Below, piece after piece: positions 1 to 13,000 of a stretch of DNA of 64,000 bases. The notes beneath the pieces were generated by a model, which saw only the letters and a list, made by a program, of their open reading frames with translations, had not been told where the DNA came from and made no database searches. The translations under genes and the position numbers were made by a program. Source of the stretch: Heligmosomoides polygyrus polygyrus (taxonomy: Eukaryota > Nematoda > Chromadorea > Rhabditida > Heligmosomidae); assembly GCA_947396885.1 (NCBI GenBank), contig OX377202.1, positions 186,001-250,000 on the forward strand. Direction: 5' to 3'. How positions within the stretch are numbered: the stretch's first letter is position 1; each line of letters begins with the position of its first letter.

Positions 1-1681
1 GGAGGATTGCTAAGTGGTGTAAGGCGGCGTTGCCGGAGAACTGGTCCGCTTGGCATAGTGCCGAGGCGGCGCGCGGTTTTTCGTCGTGTCGTCTCGTGCA
101 CTCCACGCCTCCCTGTTCGCCACACCCTGGAGTCCCTTCCCTAGCCCAATCTGGAGACTCACTCTGCTCGTCTGACTCTCGCCGCTCGCGCGTGACGGAA
201 CGTTTCGGGGACCAGTTCACATGTAATCGGCGGAGCCGCTCCTTGGCCGTACTCCTCTCATTACTCATTGGAGCGCGCCAACCTACCAGCTCAGTGCCGG
301 TTCCTAATTGCTTATCTAGCCCTTCAGGATGATGAGAACATGGATGCGTGTCTCCCTTATGACTACGAAGAAGTTGTGAGAGGGCAAATATTCAAGTAAT
401 TGGTTTTTAATACTAGGAATTGTTCAATGGGCTTGGAAATAACAAAGAAATTGTGCTAGCTTAACAAGTCTGGATATACTAAAAGATGAAAAAATAGAAA
501 TACATGCTAGTGCTGAACACCACCTTTTCGTGTCGTATGGTAGTAGCTCGTCAGTAGAAGTAGGTTTATTGACACATATTTTAACATTGCTTCATTGTTG
601 GACAACCCCAGATTTTGCAATAAATCGCTGCAAAATGCGAGCTAGTACAGAAGTAATGGAGAGTTGAGCGGAGATCGTTGAGTTGAGCAGAGACACAGAT
701 CGGAAGAGATCTGACGAAGCACTTAACATGTATGCATTGCAACAAATACAACGGCTAGAATAAGATATACCTATTGATGTGCAGAGAAATTAAGGACGGC
801 TATAAACAAAAAGAATATGAACTGAGCAGTTTACCCTTCCTTAGATGGCTCCCATTGCCAGACGTCATTTTTACAGATGGAACACTCCCTACCAATATCA
901 GAACATGTCAGATGGCATACATATAAGCATACATTGGGTTGGAACATCTCTTCCACTCAATGTTGCCCGTTTCGCCGTCCTCATCATTTGGAACACGAAT
1001 CCCGCAGACAAACCAACTCTGCAGGAGAGCTCGTTCATTCGAACATATCTTGTCTGCTTCTACGTCTAAGTTTTCGTCATCGACCTTACATCTTCGCTTC
1101 GTCCTTTCAGAATTCAGCTTGCTCCTCTGCAAACGAAGTAAAGAAACCGATCCAGAGATTTAAGAGGTTGAACATTAATATTAATAATGAGTAAAAGACT
1201 TCTAAAAGAACAGACTGTAATGCAGTAAGAGTAATGTGATTAACGAAGACTTAGGAAAAACACTAGGGAGGATTAATGGAAAGTTTTTGTGGATTTTATG
1301 GATATACACCACTCTCTGGACATAAAATATGCAATACTTATAGCTAATATCGACGACAGCACTTCTGTAAGGTAGAGACTATAAAAGAATAAACAAATAA
1401 CGGTTGGAGCTAGCTGAAGAATTGTTGAATAAGGATAAGTTTGAGTGGTAGTAGTAAGTCGCCGTAGGTTGGCGCGCTCCAATGAGAAATGAGACGGCAG
1501 AGTACGGCAAAGGAGCGGCTCCGCCTTAAGGCCCCCACAGAGTTCTGCGGCAGCGCCTCGGCCCTATGCTTAACCATAGGGCAGAGACGCAGAGCTCGCC
1601 GCCGGCGGCGTCCCTGCCCTATGATCAAGGATAGGACAGCGGCAACGCCGCAGAAGTCTGGGGAGCCTTTAGCAATCCTCC
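1..1681. mobile_element. GC-rich element with long imperfect inverted ends
   Basis: The first 13 bases (GGAGGATTGCTAA) recur reverse-complemented at 1669-1681. Further blocks pair inward: 22-34 with about 1640-1650, and roughly 228-290 with 1465-1527, the latter nearly identical. This gives terminal arms of about 220-300 bp around a 1.1 kb AT-rich core. The core has only short ORFs with no recognisable transposase. The left end may lie before base 1. The arm sequence 29-110 occurs again at 63919-64000 in the same orientation. Superfamily unknown; I infer a non-autonomous DNA transposon or foldback element. Confidence 0.6.
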
Positions 1682-1707
1682 TAACGGGGGGGGGGGGGGG
1701 AGGGGGT

Positions 1708-3364
1708 CAGGGATGAGCGGATAATGAAATTTCGAAACCCGGACGACGGATAACGGAAAAACGGATAACGAACAAACAACAAAAATTAAAACTGGTTTTG
1801 AATTGCTCTAATTTCAACGGTTGATCAAGAGTTGGAGCACTGTTAATTTATAAGCCATTCCTAGACATTTTTATAGTGTTTTTTAAACGTAGGGCAGTCG
1901 TCAGATTAACTACACACTACGGGATTTTCTGCCGATCAGAAGGAAGGCAAACAAAGAGCAACATTCCTGCCTTTCGCCTGTTTCGAGAGGGCTGCGTGTA
2001 TTGTTCTATTTATCAGCCGCCTAGTTGTTTTTGCAACTTGAACAGCTGAAAAATAGAATGATCCTCGTAAGAGCAATTCTCCTGATATCTCTTGACGTTT
2101 CCACGCTATGAAGAAGGCGGGAGACGTCCAGCCTATAAAGTCCACATAACAATCTTCATTCTACACCATTATAAGAACCGTTATTGTTGTTACTGCCTTA
2201 TAGCACCCCAAGATCTAACCTACTTGAACATAGAATTATCTGGGATAGATACAATACTAACTGTCTATCTGGTAATAACAGCAAACAATTGGGTAGGCCA
2301 ATCACACATTTAAGGACTCATGACTCCAGAAGGGCAGAATTATCCGACGCATTCCAAAAAGAGAGTGGTTCCATGTGTAATAAAGAAGTTTCACTAAAGA
2401 ACTCACAAATAGAACGAATCTGAATGTCTTGTAGCACCCGCGATTCTAAGTTTATCTAGTACCGTTTGTTACACCGCTGAAATGTTTAATGGAAAAGTTG
2501 CTCCCTCAATGTATCCGAATTGAACCTATTTCCCTCCCGCTCGTATTCTCTGTTGTATTACGGTATTTGTTTGGTGGTTCACAACAGCATATGACTAAAA
2601 GCATACCTCTACCGCATGCAAGCAAATAGAACACACTGCAGTCATGGAGCCACGGGGGACGGTCAGGAGGTACACCCGCCTCCTGCTGGAGGGCGTGCGA
2701 TCTTCCTCTTACCCCCCTTGCTCACCCACCTCCAACTCTCTAGTAGGCTTCAACAAGAGTCTAACGGCTGCCTCACGAAACCTTTGACGCGCAAAACAAA
2801 AGTTTCCGGTTCGCAGAACAGCGGTGTACCTTCTGACGCCACGCCCTCCAGAAGGGGGCGGGTCTACCTCCTGTCGCGCTGCCTGGAGCCACATATGACA
2901 CGACGCAAATGTCGGTGGTAAAAATTCTTTCTAGGTTGAGCCAGGCCCTGCACATTTAACGGTCGCAAATAGCAGTTTGTATGCTTTCTTGGTCTGCATG
3001 ACTTGAGATGATTGAACAATGCAATGCTTAGTAGGCCTCATGAACGTATGGTGCATGCTTAGCGAGTCTGGAAGGATAGAATGGAGGTATCTTTAAAGCA
3101 ATGTAACCAGTTCTCAAGTGAGGAAATGCCTCAACTAACCCACTTGGATTTCAACAACTTCCTTTGTTTTTAACGACCACTTTAACGATCGTGAAGGATC
3201 CTTTACGTAGTCCACCCATCACCACGTTCAAACCTAGGAGTCATGTAATTTATTGTTCGTTATCTGGCCCAAAATCGCCGGATAACGAACAACAAAACCG
3301 ATAGGCCAAAACCCCCGGAAACCGGATAACGGATAACGGATAACGGTTAATCCGCTCATCCCTG
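1708..3364. mobile_element. hAT-like non-autonomous TIR element, copy A
   Basis: The ends are inverted repeats beginning CAGGGATGAGCGGAT at 1708 and on the complementary strand at 3364. Subterminal GGATAACGG repeats lie inside both ends. CAGGG-type termini are typical of hAT elements, but the flanking 8-mers do not match, so the superfamily is inferred. A poly-G run (1687-1700) abuts the left end. No transposase is visible. About 1.2 kb is shared, inverted, with 33560-35101, and comparing the two copies reveals insertions in each. Confidence 0.65.
2654..2883. mobile_element. Mutator-type MITE with 9-bp target duplication
   Basis: This 230-bp GC-rich insert sits inside hAT-like copy A. The nine bases TGGAGCCAC flank it directly at 2645-2653 and 2884-2892. 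The ends are imperfect inverted repeats of about 45 bp built round AGGAGGTA.ACCCGCC. Copy B of the host element (near 33715-33745, opposite strand) runs straight through the same point without the insert, with one diverged copy of the 9-mer. A 9-bp duplication is characteristic of Mutator-like elements. Confidence 0.75.
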
Positions 3365-4079
3365 GTCTCCATACTTGGTCCACGTATGAATCATGAGCTC
3401 ACGGCCGCGATGAGGGAGTCTCCAAGCACGATGACGGCTTACGAAATCTACAGGGACTGGTACCGACCACACCACGCAAAGGCCGGTTGCATTGACACGC
3501 TTAGGAGGTCATATTGAAATATTTGCGAGCAACCATAGGAGGGGAAGATTTTTAAGGAGGAGTGAAGGAGCACGGCGGGGCAGTGTTTTGCACACCGCCC
3601 ATACGAAGGGGCGGAGCAAGGGCGCGCCGACCATCCATCGAGGACCAGTTGTCCGAGTGCGCAAGAACAAGGGTCTCATCTGCCTGCCATTGAAGATGAT
3701 GGTTGAGTGGGAAGTTGTGGACGCGACATATTAGAGGCAACGGTAGGATCCTAATATGTAAGAGCGTGGTACTAGTTTCTGCCTACATTATATTCAGGCC
3801 GCAAACACTCCTTATATGTTAAATGATAAGCGAATAGTATTAAGCTTCGACACTAAAAGAAAGAATTAATGGTTTCAGAAACTCGTTCTCGACGTTTTTA
3901 CTATACCATCTGTTTAGAATATCAGTCATTGAAGAAAACTAAGACGTAATTAGTTTCCTCGTTGGAGTTTTCCATCGCTGGTATAGAAGATCTCCAATAA
4001 ATCTCCGTCCTCAGTCAATCAGCTAACCTGTTTAGACACATCGCACCTATATCGCACCTGGTCATATAGCCCTTTAGCC
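3365..4079. other. Gene-free stretch
   Basis: I see no supported gene or repeat structure between the hAT-like element and the Penelope-like element. The short ORF at 3492-3734 has no recognisable domain. Confidence 0.4.
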
Positions 4080-4335
4080 GCATGGATTTAGAGGTAACTA
4101 AGTTTTGAACCTCTTTGAACCCACAGATCTGCCCTAGGGACAAATTAGGAGCTGGGCGTTGATTACGGCACTTGTTAATCGTCTAAAAGACATCGTCCGC
4201 AAATCGCCGGAATTTTAAATCCACGCTGGGATTAGCCTCCTGCTGCTTGCTACGGCACTGCGCCTAGAACGCCTTGAGGGTAGCTGGACGATACACAGAG
4301 GTATCTCCCAGGTGGTGCTCGGTTATAGCCAAGTG
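4080..4335 (-). repeat. Inverted, rearranged copy of Penelope-like ORF sequence
   Basis: This stretch is a reverse-complement copy of parts of the downstream element. About 4080-4250 matches roughly 5125-4955, and about 4255-4335 then jumps to match roughly 5265-5180, so the inverted segment carries an internal rearrangement. Inverted or partial tandem 5' structures (pseudo-LTRs) are known for Penelope-like retroelements. Confidence 0.7.
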
Positions 4336-4352
4336 GTCCCTAGATTCATCGC

Positions 4353-6202
4353 GTGCAAAGAGGGCTGCATGATCTCTGCGGTAGGACAGCTGATGACCAA
4401 GTAATACAGCGCATCGAGTTACGCCTGCTTCGCATTTCTTTGCGTAACAAACGTTATCATATGTATAGCATGTTAAAGAAATGTGTATCTAAAGAACATT
4501 ATTGTGCTTTGTACTTGGAGGATCACCTTTGGAAGAGGATCGTGGATAGGTCCAAGTCTATATGTGACTCTATTAGGTCTAACGTCAAAACAACCTTTCA
4601 GAGAAAATTTGACGGCTTGCTGAACAGTTTTCACAGAAGGCGTGAGGGGCTGCGAACAGTATCACATGAGGAGGCCTTGAGAGACCTACCTGGTGATGCT
4701 GCGATTTCGGGTGAAGGCTCAACCAGGGTTACCGTACTGGGCAATTTCCCTCTATCGGACAACGCTCGCTCTGTTCTGAATCTAGGACCCAGCTTTTCAC
4801 CATCACAGTCTCTCTCCATGGTCGCTATGCGCAAGCTTATCTGTAGTCTCCATGACCTACAGGACCGGTTACGTTACAGGGCAAGGTGGAGGGCACTGCT
4901 CATATAAATGGAGAAGTGCAAACGAGGCCTAGCATCCCATTTCCTGCAACTTACTTCAAGCAGCAGGAGGCTAATCCCAGCGTGGATTTAAAATTCCGAC
5001 GATTTGCGGACGATGTCTTTCAGACGATTAACAAGTGCCGTAATCAACGCCCAGCTCCTAATTTGTCCCAAGGGCAGATCTGTGGGCTCAAAGAGGTTCA
5101 AAACTTAGTTACCTCTAAATCCATGCGGCTATCTATTAGCGATAAAGGGGGCGAGTTTGTCGTAATACCTAGACAGCTCGACATTGCTATAACCGAGCAC
5201 CACCTGGGAGATACCTCTGTGTATCGTCCAGCTACCCTCAAGGCGTTCCAGGCGCAGTGCCCTAGGCTAAACCGGGAGTGGGTTACTGTTGGCAAGGTAG
5301 CTGGTCTCAATGCGGCGCTCATTACGCGTCTCAAATTGGAAACTCCGTCCTGTCCGGTATTGTATTTGGTAATTAAAACCCATAAATTCGATAGCACAGA
5401 CAATTTAGACACCATTACAGCTGGCAGTGTAAAGGTAAGACCCATCATCAGCTGTGTGGGGGTCCCACGGACAGGATCGCGTGGTTTCTAAACAATATCA
5501 TTGGGCAACTCCTGCGCTTCATCCCAGCTCATCTTACTAACACCCATGCGTTCCTTGACCGCCTACACTCAGCTCAGGTGGAACGGAATTGTGTGATGGA
5601 GTCGTTCGACGTCACGTCGCTATATACAAATATCAGCAACGACTCAGCACTTGAGGCAGTCTATGAACTACTCGGTGAACATCACCTTGGCATTGACATG
5701 TATGGCCTCACTGTGGGTCAGGTCATGTTGTTACAAAAGAATGCCTCAGCTCTAACCTCTTCAGGTGGTCGGGCAGGTATTTTTCACAGATAAGAGGGCC
5801 AGCTATGGCCAACGTTTAGCTCCCGCCTTGGCCATCGCCTTCATGTCCAAAATTGAAGCTCCCGTGTTGGCTAGGCTCCCTGCTTTATACTGTCGATATA
5901 TCGATGACTGTTTAATCATCTGTTCTACCCAAGAGGAGATGGACATGTGCTTCGATATCATAAACCAGCAGAGTGAGCATATCAAGTTTACACGGGAGAC
6001 TCCAAAGGATGACTGGCGTCCTTTTTTGAACGTCCAAATACGACTGAGTGGAGGGAGCAAAGTAGCAAAGTGGTATCGTAAACCCACAAGCAAGAACGTC
6101 TTGGTCCATAGCAAATCGGCGCATCCGACACAGACCAAAACAGCTGTCGTGCGTACTATGTTCCGCACAGCAAGCGGAGTTCTACTGGACAAAAGAGCGT
6201 AG
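4353..6202 (+). pseudogene. Penelope-like retroelement reverse transcriptase, frameshifted
   Basis: Overlapping open frames (4353-4907, 4886-5491, 5578-5793, 5765-6202) together encode the N-terminal region and reverse transcriptase of a Penelope-like element. Visible landmarks are SISDKGGEFVV, a variant of the family's L-P-K-T-H-K motif (LVIKTHKF), RT motif A SFDVTSLYTNI, motif B around MGQRLAPALA (reached only after a frameshift), and motif C YRYIDDCL with both catalytic aspartates. At least three frame changes and an in-frame stop separate the blocks, so this is a decayed copy. Such elements move by target-primed reverse transcription and usually pair this RT with the GIY-YIG nuclease found just downstream. 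Confidence 0.85.
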
Positions 6203-6408
6203 GGAATCGCTAGCGCTTGCTCATCAAATCGCTGCCAAGAATTGGTATATGTACATTCTTTGGCTATCAGCGGAGGAGCACCACTGCACTTACGTGAGCA
6301 CGCAATCGCTCACGTAACACCTCACTCGATGACAAAATCCCGTTTGTCATCCCTTTCATCTCAGACAGTGTCAGCGCTTCTATTAGGAAGTGCGTCAGAA
6401 GGGCGGGA

Positions 6409-6879
6409 TTGGAAAACGATGTCAAAGTGGTAGATACACCTCCCGCTAACTTGAAAAGTCGCCTAGTGCGCAACCGGCTGTACGACCGAATTTGCGCAAC
6501 CCCAAATTGCACAAACTGTCCTGCAGGCAACGAAGGAGATTGTATGATTTCAGGGGTTGTCTACCTAATAAGGTGCAACAGCTGTAGAGGTGAACACATC
6601 GGTGAACCAGCTCGCCCCTTCTATGTTCGCGTTAAGGAACACCTGGAGGGCAAGAACAGGTCACGGCCGTCAACTGCGTTGGGCTGCCACAGGATAAATG
6701 ACCATAACGGTGTCGACTTTGGGGTCACATTCAAAATTCTAGCACGGGAGACCCATACCGCCGCATGGAAAACCCTGGAGGGGTTCTGGATACAGGCCAA
6801 GAGCCCGAGGCTGAATCGGCGGGGGGAATGCGTCTATATAACCGGAGAGCTCACCCCTTACATCAGTCTCGCCTTTTAG
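6409..6879 (+). pseudogene. Penelope-like GIY-YIG endonuclease domain
   Basis: This frame continues the Penelope-like polyprotein. A zinc-finger-like CATPNCTNC cluster is followed by VVYLIRC (the GIY position) and EHIGE (the YIG position). Further on are RVKEH, TLEGFWIQAKSPRLNRR and a C-terminal TPYISLAF. The order RT then Cys cluster then GIY-YIG is that of endonuclease-bearing Penelope elements. The first Tyr-Ile-Gly position reads His-Ile-Gly. The element's tail, with TCTGAAGAAGGCGAAAT-type coding, runs on to about 7110. Confidence 0.85.
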
Positions 6880-7324
6880 CTAGTTTCGCCTTGAAGGGTC
6901 TCCTCGGGTGTCCTAAGTGTTGGGCTGTTGTTGTCTCTCTCAGTTGGAAGGGTTGTTCTTCTTCGGGTCTTCGAAATTCGCAAGGTCTGTGGCGATGTTT
7001 GACCTAGTAGCTTTAACATATGTCTGGACTTTTTCAGACTCTGAAGAAGGCGAAATCGCTGAAACGTTAGTCGTCAATAAAGCGTGTACTATCTCGGTTC
7101 GAGTTCAGCACCACGATAAGCAATTTGACAACGATCAATACCGAGATTCATCGAGGGTCGAACCTGGCAGCTACTTCCGGGTGACGTCCTAGCCTTTACA
7201 CTGATTCTATTGCGACTTGTGACCATGGTTTTGTGACGAGGTTTCTCCATCAGCCGGCCTGTCAACCTGGGCCTGACGCTGGGACCGTTGCCATTTTTGC
7301 AATTTTTGCAGGGCATGGCGTGCC

Positions 7325-7396
7325 GGTGCCGGGAGTCGAACCTGTGATCGTTTGTGCATGAAACTACACTACTAACCACTAGGCTAACTCGGCTCC
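7325..7396 (-). repeat. tRNA-like sequence (SINE head or tRNA pseudogene)
   Basis: On the minus strand an A box TAGCCTAGTGG is followed about 40 nt later by a perfect B box GGTTCGACTCC. The anticodon stem is poor and position 33 is not T, so it is unlikely to be a working tRNA. tRNA-derived SINEs are the likelier explanation. Confidence 0.5.
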
Positions 7397-7439
7397 TTGG
7401 TGTTTCAGAACAATCATCTTCTGTTGCAGCAGCTTTCAT

Positions 7440-10021
7440 GCATGCCGCTCCCCAGCGGATTGCCCATTATCGAGCGTTCCCCCCCCCTCTCCACTCGTTT
7501 AAAAACACTCCTGAACGAAATTAGACGATTAAAAAGTGTCTCGCAGCATTTAGCTTTCAGAGTAATTGAGTTAATTAGAGTACGTTCTTTGGGCGAGCCT
7601 GAATAGAAACCTAAATGTGAGTCGTGACGCTTTTGATTTACGTCTTTCTTAAAGACCACTTTGGATTCTACGGAGTGTTTGTCAGTAAGAACCAGCGCAC
7701 TGGCTTCCATTTGAGTTCAGTGTCGCATGTCAGACCTCATTGGCTTCGACAGCACATTCTGTCTTTGGCAAATCGGGTAGCAAAAACCTTCTTCAGGCTC
7801 CCCATCAAGGCAAAAGCTGAAGAAAAAGTTAAACAAAGGCAATGGCTAGATCTTCCTTTAGGTCCGCCCTGAACTTCAATAAAATCTATTCAATAACTGT
7901 GCAAATACTAAGTCGATCAAGCCAGTATTGCTGCGAGATTCGACCGCTGATGCTTCCAGGCGTCGGTTCGAATTTCAGCTCCTTTCGTGTTTGATTAGTG
8001 CCCTGCCCCATCGCGCAGCTGTCAATAGCGCTCCGCCCCGACGGCCGATCGCCCCAGGCCCCGCCTATTCACCCTCGGCCTTGCCGTGCGAGGAAATTCG
8101 CGTCGACGGCGTCGGCTACGACTTCTGGCTTTGTGTCGCCGTAAACCTTGAAGCTATGGCCTTATAGAGAGCACATCCTTTAAAGCCGCCTTCCAGTTCT
8201 CGTTCTGGAACGCCTAGAGAGCACCCTACATTTTCCCACCAGATTTACCCTTGGAGATCAGAATCCGTTCTTCTGGTTTGGTTTCTAACAGCTTAAACTT
8301 CACTAAATTACACTTTCCCGACCTACTTACGGTTTTTTTGCTGTATAAACCTCATAATCTGAAGCAGAAAGTGCTCTATGGGCCTTCTATCTGTAGACGT
8401 TTTTTCTCAAGGAGTGTCTTTACCCACTGTTCAATGAGTTTTTTCGCCGCTGCATGCACACCGCTGTAGCGTGAAATATGTTCTTTTTCAGAACGGTAAG
8501 TGTCTTCAACATGTTCACCCTACTACTTTCTCCAATTCGCAAGCTGGCTCTACCCTTCAGGAAAGGAAGAGTACTTTGAACTAAAAAGTTCACCAAGGAG
8601 CACGTTTTGAGAAGTGGCGCACACTACTGTTTTCACTAATATGTCTTGATATCCCAGAGATCCACCACGAACGCACTACTATTTTCACTAATATGCCTTG
8701 ATACCCCAAAGATCCAGTGTAAATTCACATCTGCGATGTTGGTCTCTTGGTCTACAGCTCACCATTGCTGAAGTTTGCACGATCAGTACCTCATCGTTGT
8801 GGTATCAATGTTTACGTCATAGTTGGATCTTCGCCGAGGATCAGTTGTCACATCTCTCCCCTTTTATGCATATGTGAGCGAGTAAGTTCATAACTGTCAA
8901 AGCTCCGTTTGGGTGACCTCTACGCAACAGTTTCCGGTTTTCTAACATAGTTTCCTGAATTTATGGAAGCGCCGTCGCACGTCCGTCGCGTGTTTGCCGG
9001 TAGATTTCGAGATGGGGAGGAGTCGGAACATCAGTTTGAAGATACCACATCATCTTGCTTATCAAGAAGGATATTTGTAGTTCAGATAGTGTAGTAGTAG
9101 TAGTAGTTATAATCGTGGTTCGGATCCCGCGTCAGCTAACCTAACCTTCCTTCCCACCAGGAAAGGCCGCCAAGCTTATTTCCTAAAGATGGACAAAACA
9201 ATCACATGTCGACTCCAGGATATGCCTGGATGCAAAATGCATGACTCATGGCAAACAGAAGGGATTAACGCGTTAAATGCCAAAATTCGAATAATAAGTC
9301 GGCATTATGGAAGCGATCGTTTCAGGTTTTTCTTGAGCAAACTGTCGACTGTCAATCAGTGCCCGAAAGTGCGGCGCAATCTCTCAGCGTCGAGATATTA
9401 TAGCTGTGAAGATCGCCAACGCTTTCCTTGAGCACATATATTCGTCCTCAGGGTCATCTGCACACGCTAAATTAAGGCCTCAGTTGGGAAAGCAGCTTTC
9501 TTTTTTATTACCCCTGTTAGGATAAGAAAACTTGACTTTGTCATAAAGTAAGGCCGTTGATAAATTTGGCGGAGAGCCTCATTTCAGGGCAGTTCACAGT
9601 GCTGGATACCCAACGGTCTTGACGACCTTTCGGCATCTCATTTGGGTTCATTATGCATAGTATTCGTGTGAAAACATTCGACGCCTGATCCGTCTCCGGC
9701 GACTGCACGCAACTGAAGCATCACCCTCCAATCTCATCAAGCGTTTTCTGACGTACTAGTACCAGCACATCTGTCTCAACGACCTGCTTCCAGCTCTTCC
9801 TTGAAGCCCTTTCTGGCTAGGTTTCCGGATGGGGTGTCTGCAGTCTTAGTGCCAACCATACTTGGTGATTCTCGACTTTCTTGGCTTGTATTTGCCTACA
9901 ACATCCTGTACGTTGTCCTCCTGACATAAAGTAAATTACTTCACTTTTATTGCATCTTCATTGCGCATCCTATCCCGCTTAGGTTAACCTCTTCATAATG
10001 CCGGATAGGATTGGTAGCTCT
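7440..10021. other. Gene-free stretch with short repeats
   Basis: No gene is supported here. At about 8631-8720 a block of some 45 bp (CACTA..TTTTCACTAATATG) is duplicated in tandem. A short GTA microsatellite lies at 9091-9107. The remaining ORFs lack recognisable domains. Confidence 0.4.
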
Positions 10022-10899
10022 TAGGGTGGCCATACAGTTCTGGCGGTTTTGAGTGGTCCGCTTCATACGATCATAACATTCCTCATTCCTATCGGATTCA
10101 GAGGAAGAAGCACCATTCGAATCAGCACGCTTTTTCCAACACGATACTTGTTGACTATTTCCATCATCAAAAAACTGAGTGGACGAGATGCAACAAATTC
10201 TGGAAAGGTTGTTTTTGCGTGGTCTTGATTTTCGGAAAGGTTCTCCCAGCGAGAATGTTCCATAAGTGCTTAAAATGTGGTAGTCGGCGGGCAGAACCTC
10301 AACTCCTCAACGCCAGCAGCCGACCACAACACTGTTAACCATCTTTTATTTCGGGTAGGATTTCGGCATTGGGAAGTGCCTGGAGAGTTCGCAGACATCA
10401 ATCCACTGTCCTTATTATCTTCGGTTATCACACAGAACCGACTTTTCATCACATGTGACAACTCGATCCACATTGGGTCGCCTTAGTTCTGGAGAAGCAA
10501 AGAATGACAGGTTTCAAAACGCGACAATTTCTGGCGACCATTCAAATCTCGAGGCACCCTCTCATCGAACTTTTTCTTGAACCACCGTTGCATGTCCTCT
10601 CTCCGACACTATTCGTCCCCACCCATGGCTGACCTGCCAGGCTTCTTCGACGGCGGATTGGCCTGTTTGAAATTGAAATGAAATATCGTTCGGAATTGCT
10701 TTTTCGACACACTTGAATAAGTCTACGATGAAGCGCAATTATTGTGCTTAACTGAAACACAATGTGTTTCTTCAGATAGGGTGAAGATTTTCGTGCTAGA
10801 CTTTGTATAATAATGCGAACTTAGTTGAATATTGATTCAGTAACAAACGGACAAAAAGCGGTTGCACAAAAACCGCCAGAACTTGGCGGCCAACCTAAT
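10022..10899 (-). mobile_element. Mariner element with internally deleted transposase
   Basis: The ends are inverted repeats of about 30 bp containing AGTTCTGGCGGTTTT, flanked by TA. Minus-strand frames keep mariner pieces: a degenerate helix-turn-helix part (10542-10760), a block with ARG/LTVLWSAAGV near 10270-10473 that includes the usual VWWSAAG region, and a C-terminal block (10063-10263). The segment with the second and third catalytic acids is missing and the frames are broken, so it is non-autonomous. Confidence 0.8.
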
Positions 10900-13000
10900 T
10901 TTTCTCACATGCGCTCCTTTCTGCGGTTAAAGAGATGAAAGTGGGAAGTGGATAAGGCTTTGAAGATGGTATGAACTGAGGATGACTAGCGCCGTTTTGG
11001 CTGCGCTGGTCATGCTTTCTTCTCCTCATTCTTCTCCTTCAGGTTGGAAGGTGTTTTTGTCTACCGTGACTATAAGAGAAATACCCTCTCTCAGCATGTC
11101 ACGGATTATGAATGCCATCAGTCGTTTAGTACGTGCATGTCTGGCTACTGGAGTTTTTCCCGCTCTCCACGGGCCTTCTATTCCGTTATCGAATTAGCTC
11201 GTTCGTCGTCTATAGAGACTCAGTCATGCAGCCATTCCAATGCGAAGCGTCCAGGAAGCTCATTTAGACGACTCTTTACTGCAGTGATTTCATTGTTTCG
11301 GATACTGATTCTTTATAAAGGATAAAAACGTCAACTTGGGACCAGGCGCTACAGTCCTAATGATCTTATCGCGAAAAATGACGAAATTATAGATCTTTCC
11401 TCACAGGATTTAGCCAGTTTGAGTTAGCAGATGTGTGTTGAAAGAGGTCTAGAAGTGAAATGCTTGACGCCACTTCGTGACTGTGAGTAGAAAACATTTG
11501 ATTTTTAAGGACTATCAATTTTTAATTTTTAAGGAAATTACTAGAACTGCCATTTTTCACCGTGAAGCACCACTCTAGGTGCGTCTATTCAATTTCCAAG
11601 CGATGCAGCACCCCAGGTTTAGATCCGAAAAGTGTATGCTAGATCACTCCTAGAATTTCCAGTCTGATTGAGATTCATAGAAGTTGGGCAGCCAGATTCA
11701 TTTGTTGAGTAACCAACCGAGCTTAAAATCTATTCACATTTCTAGCGTTAGCCGCCGAACATACTCCATTGTCAGAAATCTTAATCAATGAATAGAGTGC
11801 TCGGCGCATCAAAACAAGCTCCTCTGTGCTCTTCTTTAATATATCTGCTTTTCAACTCGAGGTCGTTTTCATTAAATTAGCTAACAGTGCGCATTACACA
11901 TCCTCTCGGACTCATTCCAATCCCTTGTGTTCTCAAAATTGTGCTTAGAAATTGACAGAATTCGAATCTGCTAATAACGTCCAACCATACGTCCTGCTGC
12001 CTAGATTAGACAGAAGCAGATTTATTACCCAATATAATAGGCTGCTGCCGTCGCCCTAATGCGAGGCGATACTGCCGTCATGGCCTCGTAGAGCTGTAGT
12101 TGATGGTGATCGCAGCCGAAAGCCGGGGTCGCCTGAAGGAGTTGTGAATTCGCCGAATGACCTGTGTTTTTGAGCTAGTGCGACACGTTGTGGCCATATG
12201 CTACCGCTCTCAATCTGACTGCTCTGTAAGCGAGAAAGAGCTTATTTTTGGGGGTCAGTGGGATATGTGTGGCCTAATTAGGGTGGTCACCTCATGGATG
12301 GATATCAATTATTATGCTAATGTTCTCTCTTCGGCGAAGACAGCCAGTCGGACGAGCTGCCGAAGGCTATCGCACTACGAAGAGACATGCCAAGCCGTTT
12401 CCGCCAAGGGAACTTACCTCTTCGGAAAGAACTCGACGAGAGAGCTTCTGGAGCCATTTCTCGCCTTTCAGCGACACACACTCTGGTCGATTCTATTAGA
12501 GAGAAGGACGAGAAGATGCAGCTTTCAGCCAAGCGTACGATGCTGCTCTGTCCGATTCACTGACGAGCCTTGATCGAGGCTTAATGGCTTCTGCTTAAAC
12601 ACGCTAGCCTTTAGAACGCATGTTAGTTCCACAGCACAATTGTTATGCACTAGAGCGATTGCTAACTCTGTTCCACAACAGGATTAAAAAAGAATGAGGA
12701 AGGTCAGCTAACAGGAAGAACACTGCCATACCGTAGTCCCTTCACTGAAGAAAACAGTGGCGTAATGATAAGGCGGAGGATGAGTCCAATCGTCGCTGGC
12801 TGGTGCTCCTACATCACAAAAAATGGCAGACTATTTATTTTGCCAATTTTTTGCTTTTTTCCTGTTTCGTGTTTGATCCAGCTCTGACCGACTTCCGACA
12901 TACTCCAATCTCAGTTTCTCGCCTTCCTTCATCGTTAATGCTTCGCTCGGTGTGCTTGCCAGGAGGGTTAACTACATCATCATCATCATGCTCTGGTGTG
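10900..13000. other. Upstream region of the alpha-2/delta gene
   Basis: No gene is supported here. ORFs at 12157-12573 show some codon-like character but no domain I recognise. Promoter elements of gene 1 would be expected in this region; none can be identified from sequence alone. Confidence 0.35.

Noticed and set aside
12157..12573. 138-residue ORF upstream of gene 1
   Set aside because: No recognisable domain, no convincing splice or start context, and no link to either gene.
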